A stretch of DNA of 64,000 nucleotides from Dasyornis broadbenti (lineage: Eukaryota; Chordata; Aves; Passeriformes; Dasyornithidae). The position numbers and the translations under genes are program-made. The stretch covers positions 245,058-309,057 of the forward strand of contig VZRN01011462.1 of NCBI GenBank assembly GCA_013397935.1. Reading direction: 5' to 3'. The notes beneath the pieces were generated by a model, which was not told where the DNA came from, made no database searches, and worked only from the letters and a program-made list of their open reading frames with translations. This document shows, in pieces, positions 1 through 11,336 of this stretch; positions within the stretch are counted from its first letter, which is position 1; every line of letters begins with the position of its first letter.

Positions 1-1086
1 CACCCATGGCATCTACAAATAATGTAAGTATTACTCAGCTTATTTTTACTTCATGAAAAGCACAATTATATGGAAACTCTTAAAAGAAGAGATTTCTGAG
101 GCGCTCAACTGGTGCTGGAACAGCAGAAGAGCTGTGCTCTTTCACGCTTTTTTATGCAAGTTGAAACAGGTACTTGACAACTTCTAGTTTCTCTTGGAGT
201 GAGCTGTGTGGTGGAGCAGAACTGTACACACAGACAGGACGATCTGTCAGGGTTCTTTGCAGCCATACCAAATAATCTGGTTATGTGTGTGCTGGAGAGG
301 TCAAGCAGGCAAATTTCAAAGGGTGAATAGTGCTAGAAATAACTGCATGAGACAACCTAACCTTGAAATTATAACAACCCATAAACAACCGAGTTGAAGT
401 TGCCTGGTTTGCTTTTCTAGGGGTGTCAGTTGAGTGCCTGCCTTCTTTATTGCTTACTCTTCCTTAGAATGCAGTAATGAAAAACTGGTTTCCAAGGAAA
501 GCAGCATGTGGCAGTGGACTTATTTACGCAGGTGTAATGTCAATATCACTGAGGGGACCTTGCCTCCTGGTAATAGAACACCAGCCTTTGAGACTTCACA
601 ACTGGTTTCAGAATGCCTTTGCCAAAAAACTCCCAATGATGAGGTTCTAGCTAAGACTAATCCCATTACCAGCCACCACAGCAGGGAGAGCACCTCTCTG
701 TACTATTGTAATGTGGCGTGTTCTGGTTTCCATTCAGGCTATTTTATTTTTTTTTTTTCAAATTCAGTGTATTTGGGGTCATTATATAATTACTGGTGCT
801 TAATAAACATTTCTATTCTCGAATGTAAAAGACTTGAAATCTGGGGAGCAAAGAAGTCCATAACATTTTGCTGGGGGAACAGCATTAAAGCTTTGATGTA
901 AATAACTGCAGCCCCAGACTCCACCTGGTCCTGGATGCACAAGGAGCAGAGCCAACGGAGGGAGGAAGCCACTACAGCTGGGCTGAGAGGAGAATCCAAG
1001 GGAAAAAAAGGCAGTAGTTTTGCTCAATTGAAATGCAGACTGCCTGCCAAGTTCTCCCACTGCACCAGGAAGTATTTTTTCATCAG

Positions 1087-1151
<65 letters not shown>

Positions 1152-2502
1152 CAGCGAAAGGAGAATGGTTATTAGAAACAGGGTGAGTTCTTTATTATTT
1201 GGCATTTTCCTAGAAGGATGGATTGTCACTTAGAATATTATTTTCAATACTTGTGGTAGTAAGAAAATTTCTCAGGAGGAGTTTAATACAGGTGTCTCAC
1301 TGAAGGCTATCTCTTGTTTACAGTACCTTTTGACACTGTCACAGGCATCTAAATACGTGGTACCACAGTTTGCAGAAGTCGTGAATTATTAACTATTTCC
1401 TGCCAACTTTTACATTATTCTAATTTGCTTCATGTTGCACGTCTGTCACACACACCCTCCCATTCAACCTAAGGGAAAAATAGATTTAAACAGAATTACC
1501 CATGCTTACATGTCATCAACATAGCTAATGTTAAGATACAACAAGTGAAATCTTCAGAGACATTAAACCAGTTACTCTGCCTGAGCAAATCTATGCAACT
1601 TGCCTTGTAATCCTCACCTTCTAAACCTATTTTCATCACCCTATCACTTGTTTTTTAAATTTAATTTAGGTTAAAAAAGCTCAACTAGATAGAAAAAATT
1701 AATTCAAATTGATGCTTTATCACAATAATCCTTTGTTCTTTTGACTTGTCTAATTTAGGATTATCTTTGAGTTTGTTTTCTCACACAATCACCCAGTTAT
1801 CATGGAAAGAGTAAGAGATCACAAGCTTTAACCACTTATCAAATGAAAATAGTCAGTCTGAAGATCCTTGTTGGCTGCAGTGGGAATTAGATCAAACCTA
1901 AGTACTGCACTGCAGGAACACAAATTCCACGAGCAGGCAGCAGTGGAATGCTGCCTGCTTGATGGAGCATACAGACAGTGCTGGTCTGAGATACGGTTTT
2001 ACACAAGATTTTTATTATCATGAAAAAATCTCACAGAGATATGGATTAATTCCATCATAACAGTTTATTGCCAACTTTATCAATCCTATAAAAGCAGAGA
2101 CTCCATCTGAAAGCAAAGGCTTCCAATGGCAGCGCAAACTAAACCTTTGTTCATGTAAAGCATGAACACGAAGGTAGAAATTCAGTTATGTGTCCAGTGC
2201 ATATGGCTACAGTATAAGCAGGCATTTTCTTCTTTATTTATTTACTTAAGTCTCATTTGCCAGCACCTGGCAGAGGAAGGCTGAATGCATGCAGCTACTC
2301 AATTGCTGGAGATCAGGTGCCTCCTTTAAAGTTAGCAACCTTGTGATAAATGAACTCAGTTAATGTAAAATAGTTCAGAATTTCTTGCCCTGGAAGAATT
2401 CAGTTTAAATACTTGTAGCTCAGGAAGTAAGACTGCAGTATAAATATGCATCTTCTTCCTCCACACCTCTTTGAACAAATACCATGGTTTTCACCTGTTT
2501 AT
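1..2502. other. Intergenic DNA downstream of PRKCE, no gene seen
   Basis: AT-rich unique sequence with the poly(A) run at 1089. A stretch at about 793-830 (GGTGCTTAATAAACATTT) resembles the tail of MIR or L2 but is too short to call. Open frames here are short, and the one at 1033-1233 is a lysine run read from poly(A). Confidence 0.75.
1089..1147 (+). repeat. Poly(A) run, 59 nt
   Basis: Uninterrupted run of A. I see no AATAAA within 30 bases upstream and no matching direct repeats beside it, so it does not look like a retrocopy tail. Length in the assembly may be inexact. Confidence 0.95.
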
Positions 2503-2760
2503 AGCGTCATAGGATGGTTTGGGTTGGAAGGGACCTCAAAGATCATCTTTTTCCAACGCCCTTGCCATTGGGAGGGACACCTTCCATGAGCCCAGGCTGC
2601 ACAAAGACCCATCCAACCTGACCTTGACCACTCCCAGGGATGGGGCATCCACAACTTCTCCAAGCAACCCATTCCTGTGCCTCACCACTGTCATAGTGAA
2701 GAATTTCTTCCTAATATCTAATCTAAACCTATGCTCTTCCAGTTTGATATGTAACCCAAC
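2503..2760 (-). mobile_element. CR1 LINE 3' fragment
   Basis: The plus strand begins CATAGGATGGTTTGGGTTGG and continues GGGACCTCAAAGATCATC, the reverse complement of the CR1 3' end. It is followed by the typical CCTTCCA, CATCCAACCTGACCTTGA and GAATTTCTTCCTAATATC blocks. The element therefore reads on the minus strand, with its 3' end at about 2503, and is 5'-truncated near 2760. Confidence 0.93.
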
Positions 2761-5700
2761 ACATCAATGAAAACCCCACAAGTATGCCTCAAATCAATCA
2801 TTTTACTTTCGCCCTGTGTTTTATTTCAGGTTTCATTTGTATTCATTAGACATATTAACCCTGGCTTGCTCATAACAATGCCAAAAAAAGCATTACAATG
2901 TACTAGACAGGTGTGTTGAACCAAAGTCTTCCTGCCATCAAAATACCAAACTTTCTGCTTTTCAAAATGCACAAGTCTAAAGCACTGAGTTATACAAAGG
3001 TACTTCAGGCAGAGAATCAACACATTTGGTAACTTTTATAGTTTACCCCAGGCTGGGGGCATTTTGGTTCAGGGCCAAAGACAAGAGACACTGACATTGA
3101 GTACTTCTCTGGATTGAGGCCTATGGATGGATAGGACTCCCTCAGCTGCTCACATCGTTGCATTCTGTGTACACCATCTGTGCACCCAGATCCTTAGAGG
3201 CAGAGGCCCTCTCCTGTTTGAGAAATATTGAAAGCCTTATTCCTACCAATAATGATTTATATTGGCTAACTCCAAGGGCACTAAAATCTGAGAGTTCTTA
3301 CAACTACACTGATACCATATAAAGCTGATTGTGGGGTTGTTTTGTTTGGTTGTCTTTTTTGTTGTTATTCTTTTGGTTAAATCATGTGAATAGATGGCAA
3401 AGAATAAAAAGACAGCACCCTTCCGAAAATAGAAAGTGCACACATATCGTCCAACAGAAATCCACCTCCTAGAATTGTTGTCTTCTGTATAATGAATCCT
3501 TTCTCCAGGAACAACCAAGGTTTGATTTGCTTTATCCTCAAACCTTAATGCATGGAAAAAAATATCAATTAAACTTTTTAAAGAATCTTTAATACAAACA
3601 CATTGTTCAAAGGAATGTCCTTTCAGGCCATGTGCCCAGAGCAGAACAAAAGACTCAAGAAATCTATGAGCATTTTTAAATGACTACTTTTTAAAATGTT
3701 GGTTAAGGGTTTATGACATAACTATTCATCACCAGTTAAAGAGATGGACTATCAGGCAGCAAAGAAACAGCTCTGGTGTGAGGCTGTCAGGAGAAGAGGT
3801 TTGATGATTCTGATGTGGAATAACCAATATGTTTGTGTCGAGATAAGAGTATTGGCTGCTGTTAACCATTTGTATCCCACCACATGGGGTCATCTGCACA
3901 CAGGAGCTTGTGTATGTGTCTGCACCAGCACATACAGCTGTGCTGGTTTAGTCAGGTTCACAGGCAACTATTTCACATTACAAGAAGAGAAAAAAACATC
4001 ACAAGAAAAGAAAAAAGAAAATAAATATAGTCTTGAAATCAGAAAGGCCGGCTCATTTAGCTCTGCAGCATAAAGCACATGCTCTTCTTAAGTGCATGAG
4101 CAATTCCCATAATGACTCCTGCCTGAACACAAGAGTGCACTTCAGTGCTTGCACTTGGCTGGATCCTTAATTTCCTACTCATTTATCTAAAGACATTTCT
4201 TAAGCAAAGGGAAGTTGTAAGAAATTACCTGCTTTTTCATTATCGGGAAAAACAAACAAGTGTAATTTCCCATTGTCCTATGCCTCTTATTTTAAGAAAG
4301 TCTCACACTGATATATGACATTTATTTAAAAAGAAACACTTTCAGGCAAAGAAAAATGGTATTTGTTTTAAAGAGGGAACAATACAAAATGGCATATTCT
4401 GCTCTCTTTCAGTAACAATAGTTATTATTTTCAATAATAATATTTTTTATAAGAGTAGTTAATTATATAAGCAGTAGCATTAGAATTCTAGGATCTTGGA
4501 TTCTTTGTCAAGTAGTGCATGCAGCTGAAACTACCAGTGCCCTGAATATTTCACAACCACGTGACACCCTTTCACAGTCCAACAGCTTCTCTTTCTGCCA
4601 GAAAAACACACTAAAAATTCATTTGGGGTGAGGATCTTAATTCAAAGTTTTCCGTGCATGCTCCTGCGTGAGAGAGTGTACTTACTAGGAGATGGGACAT
4701 TAAGATATCTACATTTAACAAGAGCATCTCACATTTTAAAAACTGTATACCCTGAGCGCTTCTAAGATGAACATAGAAACTAGTTGGTAGGATGAACCCC
4801 TGGAAGGGATTAGGCGATAATTTTTAAAGGAAACGATAAGGTAATAAATGCAATAGCTGAGGTTCCAACAGCAATTATTGTCACTGCTGTTATTTACAAA
4901 AATCTTTTTCTGACAAATATATCACACTGACTGCCTACTGTGGAAACTGCTGAAGGCTCTGGAACTTTGGGGTGCCCAGGCTGTGTTACCAGACCATCAT
5001 TTCATGGTGACCATTTGTCCTTTCCTAAATCTTTCCTTCTCCACCCTTTATTAGCATGTCACCAATGTCAGGCTATGGACTCTTCAAGGATGGAACACAC
5101 CTTACCACATTTTTTTCCTGCAAGATGCCCAAAAGCGCTTCCCCGAGAGATGAAGAGAACTCCCGAGGGCCTCAGCTAGGTGGGATGCAGCCATTCTGCA
5201 CCAGACCCGCATGCTTCAGCATTTGCTAAGGAACATGTGCCATAAAATCGATCAGATATGCTGCTGTACTAACGTAGTTTTCCAGCTCCATATTTCACAT
5301 GGGTTGATTCTGCAATTTCCAGATGTATAGCCTTAGCTTTGCACTACCCTAGACTGGGTCTTGTCTGTAACTCATTTGCAATATTACCTTAATATTTCAA
5401 AGCACCTGGTTGGGCCTGCAAGTCATATTTTCAGTTCCTTGGCTACACATCATTTAACAGTATTTATTCTGTAATAATTCTGTTTAGAATTATGGCAGCA
5501 ATTCCTTACAAGATGCCTTTTTTTTTTTTTTTTTAATGCCTTTTAATAAAACTGATGTGGTGAAGAGATTCTCTTAGGACAGTTATAGGTAATTTTGGAA
5601 AAAGAAACCTAATTCTAGGACCTTTGAATTAAACAACTTTAACTTAAATGTCAAGTGCTTTTAAAAAAAAGTCTCCACCCCTCCATATTTCCCAAAGCAT

Positions 5701-6011
5701 AATTTTTGTAACACTTTCTAGCACTTCAGGAGAACTGCAGGGCCAACAGGAAAGCTTCAACAGGTGACTGGAGGTCCAGAGGGGCTGAGGCTTGTGTGGA
5801 CCAGCCTTTTCCTCCTGGCCTGCCTGCCTCCCTCCCCAGTTACAAGTATTGTCCAAAGAAGTAAGGCCTTGCTGCAGGAAAAACACTGCACCTCCAGGGG
5901 ACCAAATGTGCAGATCTAACTGTTCGTCACTGGTGAAAAGTATTGTCACTATCCAGCTTCCCACACCCACTCCTGTCTTACATGAAACTATTCCTGTCTG
6001 CTGCTTTATCT
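2761..6011. other. Intergenic DNA, no gene seen
   Basis: Between two CR1 fragments. It contains an AT-rich stretch at 4410-4480 and the poly(T) run at 5518. The 109-codon frame at 3744-4073 ends in lysine/glutamate-rich low complexity and resembles nothing I know. Confidence 0.75.
5518..5534 (+). repeat. Poly(T) run, 17 nt
   Basis: Homopolymer run inside intergenic DNA, followed by AATGCCTTTTAATAAA. Confidence 0.9.
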
Positions 6012-6404
6012 TTCCTGTGAAGACAGGCTGAGAGAGTTGGGGCTGCTCACCCTGGAGAAGAGAAGGCTTTGGGGAAACCTTACAGCACCTTCCAGTACCT
6101 AAAGTGGGCTATGAGAGAGCTGGAGAGGGACTTTTTACAAAGAAGTGTAATGGTAGGACAAGGGGAATGGCTTCAAATGGAAAGAGATGAGATATTAGGG
6201 AAAAATTCATTACTGTGAGGGTAGTGGAGCACTGGAGCAGCTTGCTCAGAGAGACTGTGGAGGCCTCACCCCTTGTGGATTTCAAGGCCAGGTTGAATGG
6301 GGCTCTGAAGAACCTGGTCTACTGGGAGGTGTCCCTGCCCATGGCAAGGGTTTTGGAATTAGATGATCGTTAAGGTCCCTTCCAACACAAAACATTCTAT
6401 GATT
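6012..6404 (+). mobile_element. CR1 LINE 3' fragment
   Basis: It opens with GACAGGCTGAGAGAGTTGGG and CCTGGAGAAGAGAAGGCT, then GAGCACTGGAGCAGCTTGC. It closes with AAGGTCCCTTCCAACACAAA and ATTCTATGATT, all CR1 landmarks in sense orientation. It is 5'-truncated, like most CR1 copies. No coding capacity remains. Confidence 0.93.
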
Positions 6405-9400
6405 AACTCAGAAGGAAACAAACCAAGGAAAAAAGCATATAAAGTACATAAATCTGTGCCAATATTAAGGCTGGCTCATCTCAAAGAGTCCAAGCAGTGT
6501 GCAGCTGGTGCAGAGGAGTAAGACTGACCTCCTCTTCTCTGTGGTTAAAGACGGATGCCTCTGCTTATTCCACCCAGCTTCTCGCCTACCTGAGGGAAGG
6601 CACTCAGGGACTGGAGTTTGATTACTCCTAGGGCAGAAAGTTATTGTGGGATCAAGAATAAAACCAACAATTGGCTGGCAATTCCAGCTATTGCAATGAG
6701 AGCAATACCAGAAGTTCCTGATGTTTGAGAGCATGTGCCTGCAGCTGCCTCCTCCACAGAAGGAAAAACAAACAAGCTTCTCTAAAGCAGAATGCTGGGG
6801 GAAAAAAAGATAAAAAAAATCACCACTTCTGTTAATTTTCTTAAGATCTTGGCTTTTGAGCTCCCTGGGATACCTCAGGAAATGTGGGTTTCCTCATCCA
6901 AACCAGTCAGTCTTGTAAATTGGTACTGTAGAAACCAGCAGCGGGTGTGGTTAGCTCATAAAACCACTGGAGAAATAAACTGCAGAGGCTCTCTAGCAAT
7001 GGGATCAGCGTTCAGGGCATGGGTGTAGCCACAGGCACCACAACAAATTCCCTTGTCTCCGAGGGGAAAACGACACCATTCCTGATCTCAATCTAAATTA
7101 CCATACATCAACTACAAGCTAATCCCATACTAGCTAGTTGCTTTTCCAGCATTTGTCTGGAATTGCTGGCACATGGGACCACCAGCTCCCTACTCTGCCT
7201 GATGCCTCTCCCAAAAGCGGCAGAGGATCAGGAGACAGATGCCCTCTGCCTTAAGAGGCAGCTCTGGGATGCGACATCTATTCAAGCACACTTTAAACTG
7301 GAGGAACAGTGCAAGGGCAGCAGCCACGTCGAAGGGCACAGCCCCATTCCACTGGACACGCTGGGACAGAAAAGGTGTTTTCTTGGATGTAAATTCTGAG
7401 ACTAAAAAAAGTGGAAGGTTGATGATAAGCTTTTGAAATTCAAAGTAGGATATAAAAAATTGATCTTACCACAGAAAATCTGCATTATTACATAGAAGAA
7501 TAAACATTTTGGGTGTTTTCTAATGGGATCTTCTGCTAATGGGTGCTGTAGACGGGCTGCCTCTAAGACTGTAAAAGGCTTTGAGAAAGTTTGCTGCACC
7601 CTTGCTGGTACCTCAGTACACTCTGCCTCTGACAAGCAGTAATGCAGCACAGGCCCTCTTCCACCATCACCTGCAAGTTTTCTTCCTACCTTCATTGCTT
7701 TGTACTGCACTCATTCCTGGTCCTAAAGCATTTACCACCTTGGACATTCTCTTTATAAACCAGATTCTCATGAAACTCAAAAATTTGCATGTGCTTCTAC
7801 CCAGAAGTGGCTGAACTCTCTCTCCTGAACTGAGAGTAGGTGGAAAAAACTGAAGGTACTCTATCTCAGCAAGTCAAGTGTAAGAATTAACTGAAACCAC
7901 AGTAAAAGAAGTTCACTTTTAGCCGTATACTGTATGGTATTTAACAGCTAAATTCACTTTAGCATCCTTTTAATACTGCCTTAATCTCATCGCTTTACAC
8001 TGTCGTGTCACATACCCTAGATTAGGGAGGTATTCAATTAATTAGATGGCTGAAAATGAAGATCACAGAACAGTTTTGTCAATAGTTGTATAATTATTCC
8101 ACCCTAACAATAAGACTTGGTAGAGTTCAGTTTGAGCAGAAGAAAAACAAAACAGCAGCACTCCGAAATGTCCATACACATTCTCGTAGAACTCTGAGCC
8201 AGACTAAATCAATAAAGATCAAGATCTTTAATGACACTTAGGCTGAGCAATCCAGTAAGGATCTGTCTAGAACAAAGCCAATGGGTTTAGTTAAGCCACA
8301 GGAGTATGTGAAGAAGAAGTCATGCTTCAGCTTTTCTGCTTTTTTTTTTTTTTGATGAATGTTCTCTTTGTGATCAATGGCAAAATCATAATATTCTTCA
8401 AGAAAAGGATAAAGTTACAAAAGACCATATTTCCCTTGGTATTTTTTGAATTATATTGAAAGTAGGTTTGAATGGTATCTTAATAATCATTCACAGATTA
8501 TATGTTGAACAGAAAAGAGTCAGAAAAGGGTTAAGAACAAGGGCAATGTTAAATGGAATTGAACCTAGGAAAGCATCAGATATACACAGTGTTTAAAAGG
8601 AAAATAATTTGACAAATGTCAGTTAAAACACAGTAAAATGCAAGTGTGAAATTCAGAGTTGGTCCTGTTTCATCCCCGCTGCAAAGCTGTGTCATTTAAA
8701 TTAAATTTCAGCAAGAACCAATTAGTCCCATGCAGTGAGATCAGGCACCACAACATGAGAAAAACATCCAAACCAACAAGTTTAGTCTTTAGAGATCTGG
8801 ATTCAGAAAGTGCAAAAAGTATTTCTTTGCAAGGCTAGTGACAGTCCAGCAGTATTTTCATCTGAACTTCAGAAAGATGTAAACAAACATGAGGGACTTC
8901 AGAGAAGAGCTCCAAAACAATTATGTGGTTGCAGGAACTGACTGAGCCTTCTCCACAAGACCTAAACATATCTAGTCCAACTGAGCAGTCTCCAGCAGCA
9001 GTAGGAGACAGACCTGGGAATTTTTGAGAGACTTCATCTAAAATCTGAAGCATGAAGGTATTTACAGAAATACAAATCGAACCATGGGATAAAATTAGAC
9101 AGTAGAAATAAGCTGGCAGAGGAAAGTGTACTCCATAAAAAAGTTCTGCTTTGAAATTAGCAGAGGAAAACAACTGCGTATCAGTCCAGATTAGCAGGCA
9201 CTAACAACCAAATCTGATGGGGGTTTTTTACTGGAGTCACACAGAGCCCCGGGGAGCAGCACAGTTAGCAAACTGAAAAGGACCTGAAGACACACTCCTT
9301 GGTGTTCTCTAAATTAAAAGCCTAAAGCATCTCCCCTCCTAATTTTTTTGAAATGGCGACACCTTGATTATTTCAAGCATCTAAATGCTTCACTAAAATT

Positions 9401-11042
9401 TTGATACGCTAGCTTATGCAGAACGTTTTCCTCATAGGAAAACCGAAAAGGTTTGATGTGACTGATAAGGGAAAAAAGTTTTGCATGTATTAGTTCAGTT
9501 GGCAATCTATTTCATTTAAGAATGTAGAAGTCGTTGGAATACAGCTGTCAGAGCATATTGATCACACTGTCAGCACTGAGGCTTTTTAGGTTCACAGAAA
9601 GAGCAGACAAATGCAGGGGGGAGGAGAACCTGTAATTTTGCTTTCTGCACTTCCTATGTCTGTAAAATTGACTGAAGCAAACATCCACTTTTAATTGGTT
9701 TTACATTTAATTACATTAGCATACTTGGGCACATTACTGTATTGGTGCCTCATAGGGGAGTCACATTGGCAGGAACAACAGATTACCACGATGTCGTAGT
9801 TTCCAGTTCTCAGACCTACGTCTTACTTTAAACTGGCAATCCAATTTCTGCATCTTATTTCAGCTTAAAATAAGCTCTAATTGTGGTCAAATTTTGTTGT
9901 CTGTCAACTTTATGACAAATACAGCAAAATTTATGTTCTATATCCTTCCATTCATATTGGTGAGAACCATTTTACATCAAATCTTCCTCCAGTTTCTCTG
10001 TCCACCCCTTAACTTCATGTCCCTGTCTATTTTCACTTTTCTTCAATTTTTTTCCTCCTTTGGGAACAATAACTGAGGCACAGAAACTTTCCAGCTACAT
10101 TTGTTTTTCCCTTAGAAATTAAAATGATAGGCATTGGTAGGGGGAAAGGGCCGCACAGTAGCAATTACGCTCATGTTGAGTACATCATTTGGTCTGTGTA
10201 TTTTGGTTGCCTTCTGAAGGTCCTTTTATTTTAGCCCCAGGCCTACTTGGCTGCAGTAGGTCACTTGTTTCCGACAGCAATAAAAATAAAAATAAAAAAG
10301 AAACAGCCCTGAAAGCAGCATTCTTTTTTTTTTCTCCCCTGAGGATGTTGTTTTCTAGCCTGTCTCAGTTTCCGGTTCCCATGAACCAGCTTGTCGCTGT
10401 TGTGTTTGGATTCACTGCGCCATAGGGAAATGTGGAAAGGCTTGCTGGCTTTTAAGGCAAAAGCAAGACAGATGTTAGTAGAAAGCCACCTTGATTTCCA
10501 TGCTCTAAAAAAAAAAAAAAAAATCTAATTTCTCAACTTTTTTATTCATAGACTTGCTTGTGTTTATTCCAGAAAAATCCCTGTCATCTTTCCTAGTATT
10601 TGAGAAATACAGAAGGGCCTGGGTTTGCTTTTTGCAGCAACTCACTTTCCCTATGGATGGTGCAGCTTTGCCAGGAGATCCTCACTGCCCATTGCAACCA
10701 GGTTTTCGGGTAGTATGATCCTGCCATGGCTCCACCACCGAGCTAAGAGTGAGAACTGGACCAGACCGTTTGCATCTTCAGATCCAACCCATCCGTCTCT
10801 GCTCCAGAGAGAGAGGTCAGGGGATAAGAGTGCAACTGGTAACAAATGCCCAAAGAACTGTTGCTGTGTAGCAATCATGGCTTGTGGAAGACACACTCTC
10901 ACACACATATATTTATGTATATATAGTTACTCCCTAGTCTTCAGTCATAACTGCAGGACTTGGAGTGAAAAAGTGTTTTTTGCTTTGGTTTCATTTTTAT
11001 ATAACCTCATTTCATAACCTGGAATATGTGACCCTGCTTCCA
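6405..11042. other. Intergenic DNA, no gene seen
   Basis: AT-rich sequence. The stretch 9350-9780 has the look of unique, possibly conserved non-coding sequence (see findings). No open frame has a recognisable domain. Confidence 0.7.
10507..10523 (+). repeat. Poly(A) run, 17 nt
   Basis: Homopolymer run in intergenic DNA, with no retrocopy signs around it. Confidence 0.9.
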
Positions 11043-11109
11043 TTAGTAGGTTGGAGTGGATGATCCAATGAAGTCCCTTCCAACCTGAAATATCATCCTA
11101 TGACTCTGA
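11043..11109 (+). mobile_element. Short CR1 LINE 3' tail
   Basis: The block TTAGTAGGTTGGAGTGGATG, AAGTCCCTTCCAACCTGA and ATCCTATGACTCTGA matches the last 65 or so bases of CR1 in sense orientation. The copy is extremely truncated or old. Confidence 0.8.
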
Positions 11110-11217
11110 AAAGCAATTAAACTCTCAGTCCAGCCCCCAACTCAAATAGTTTTGGGACTTGACTGATTTTTATCCAGCTTAGCAAAGAGGTATTAAAAGA
11201 CAATTAAGGTCCTAGGA

Positions 11218-11336
11218 GTTATTTTTATTTGGGGGTTGGTTTGTTTGGTTTGGGGTTTTTTTGTTAGTTTGTTTATGGGAGGAGGGGTGTTTTTGGTTGG
11301 TTGGTTTGTTTTGTTTTTTTTTGGTTTTTTTTTTAA
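11218..11336 (+). repeat. T/G-rich low-complexity tract
   Basis: About 120 bases of GTTT, GGTTT and TTGGGG units with long T runs, for example GGTTTGTTTGGTTTGGGG and TTGGTTGGTTGGTTTG. Open frames across it (11236-11433 plus, 11212-11508 minus) are artefacts of the composition. Confidence 0.88.

Noticed and set aside
434..901. 155-codon open frame on the plus strand
   Set aside because: No recognisable domain, no start context of note, and low-complexity FFFS stretches read from a T run; typical of chance frames in AT-rich DNA.
1033..1233. Open frame with a long polylysine stretch
   Set aside because: It is the 59-nt poly(A) run read in frame, not a protein.
2519..2770. 83-codon plus-strand frame
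   Set aside because: It is the antisense of a CR1 3' fragment.
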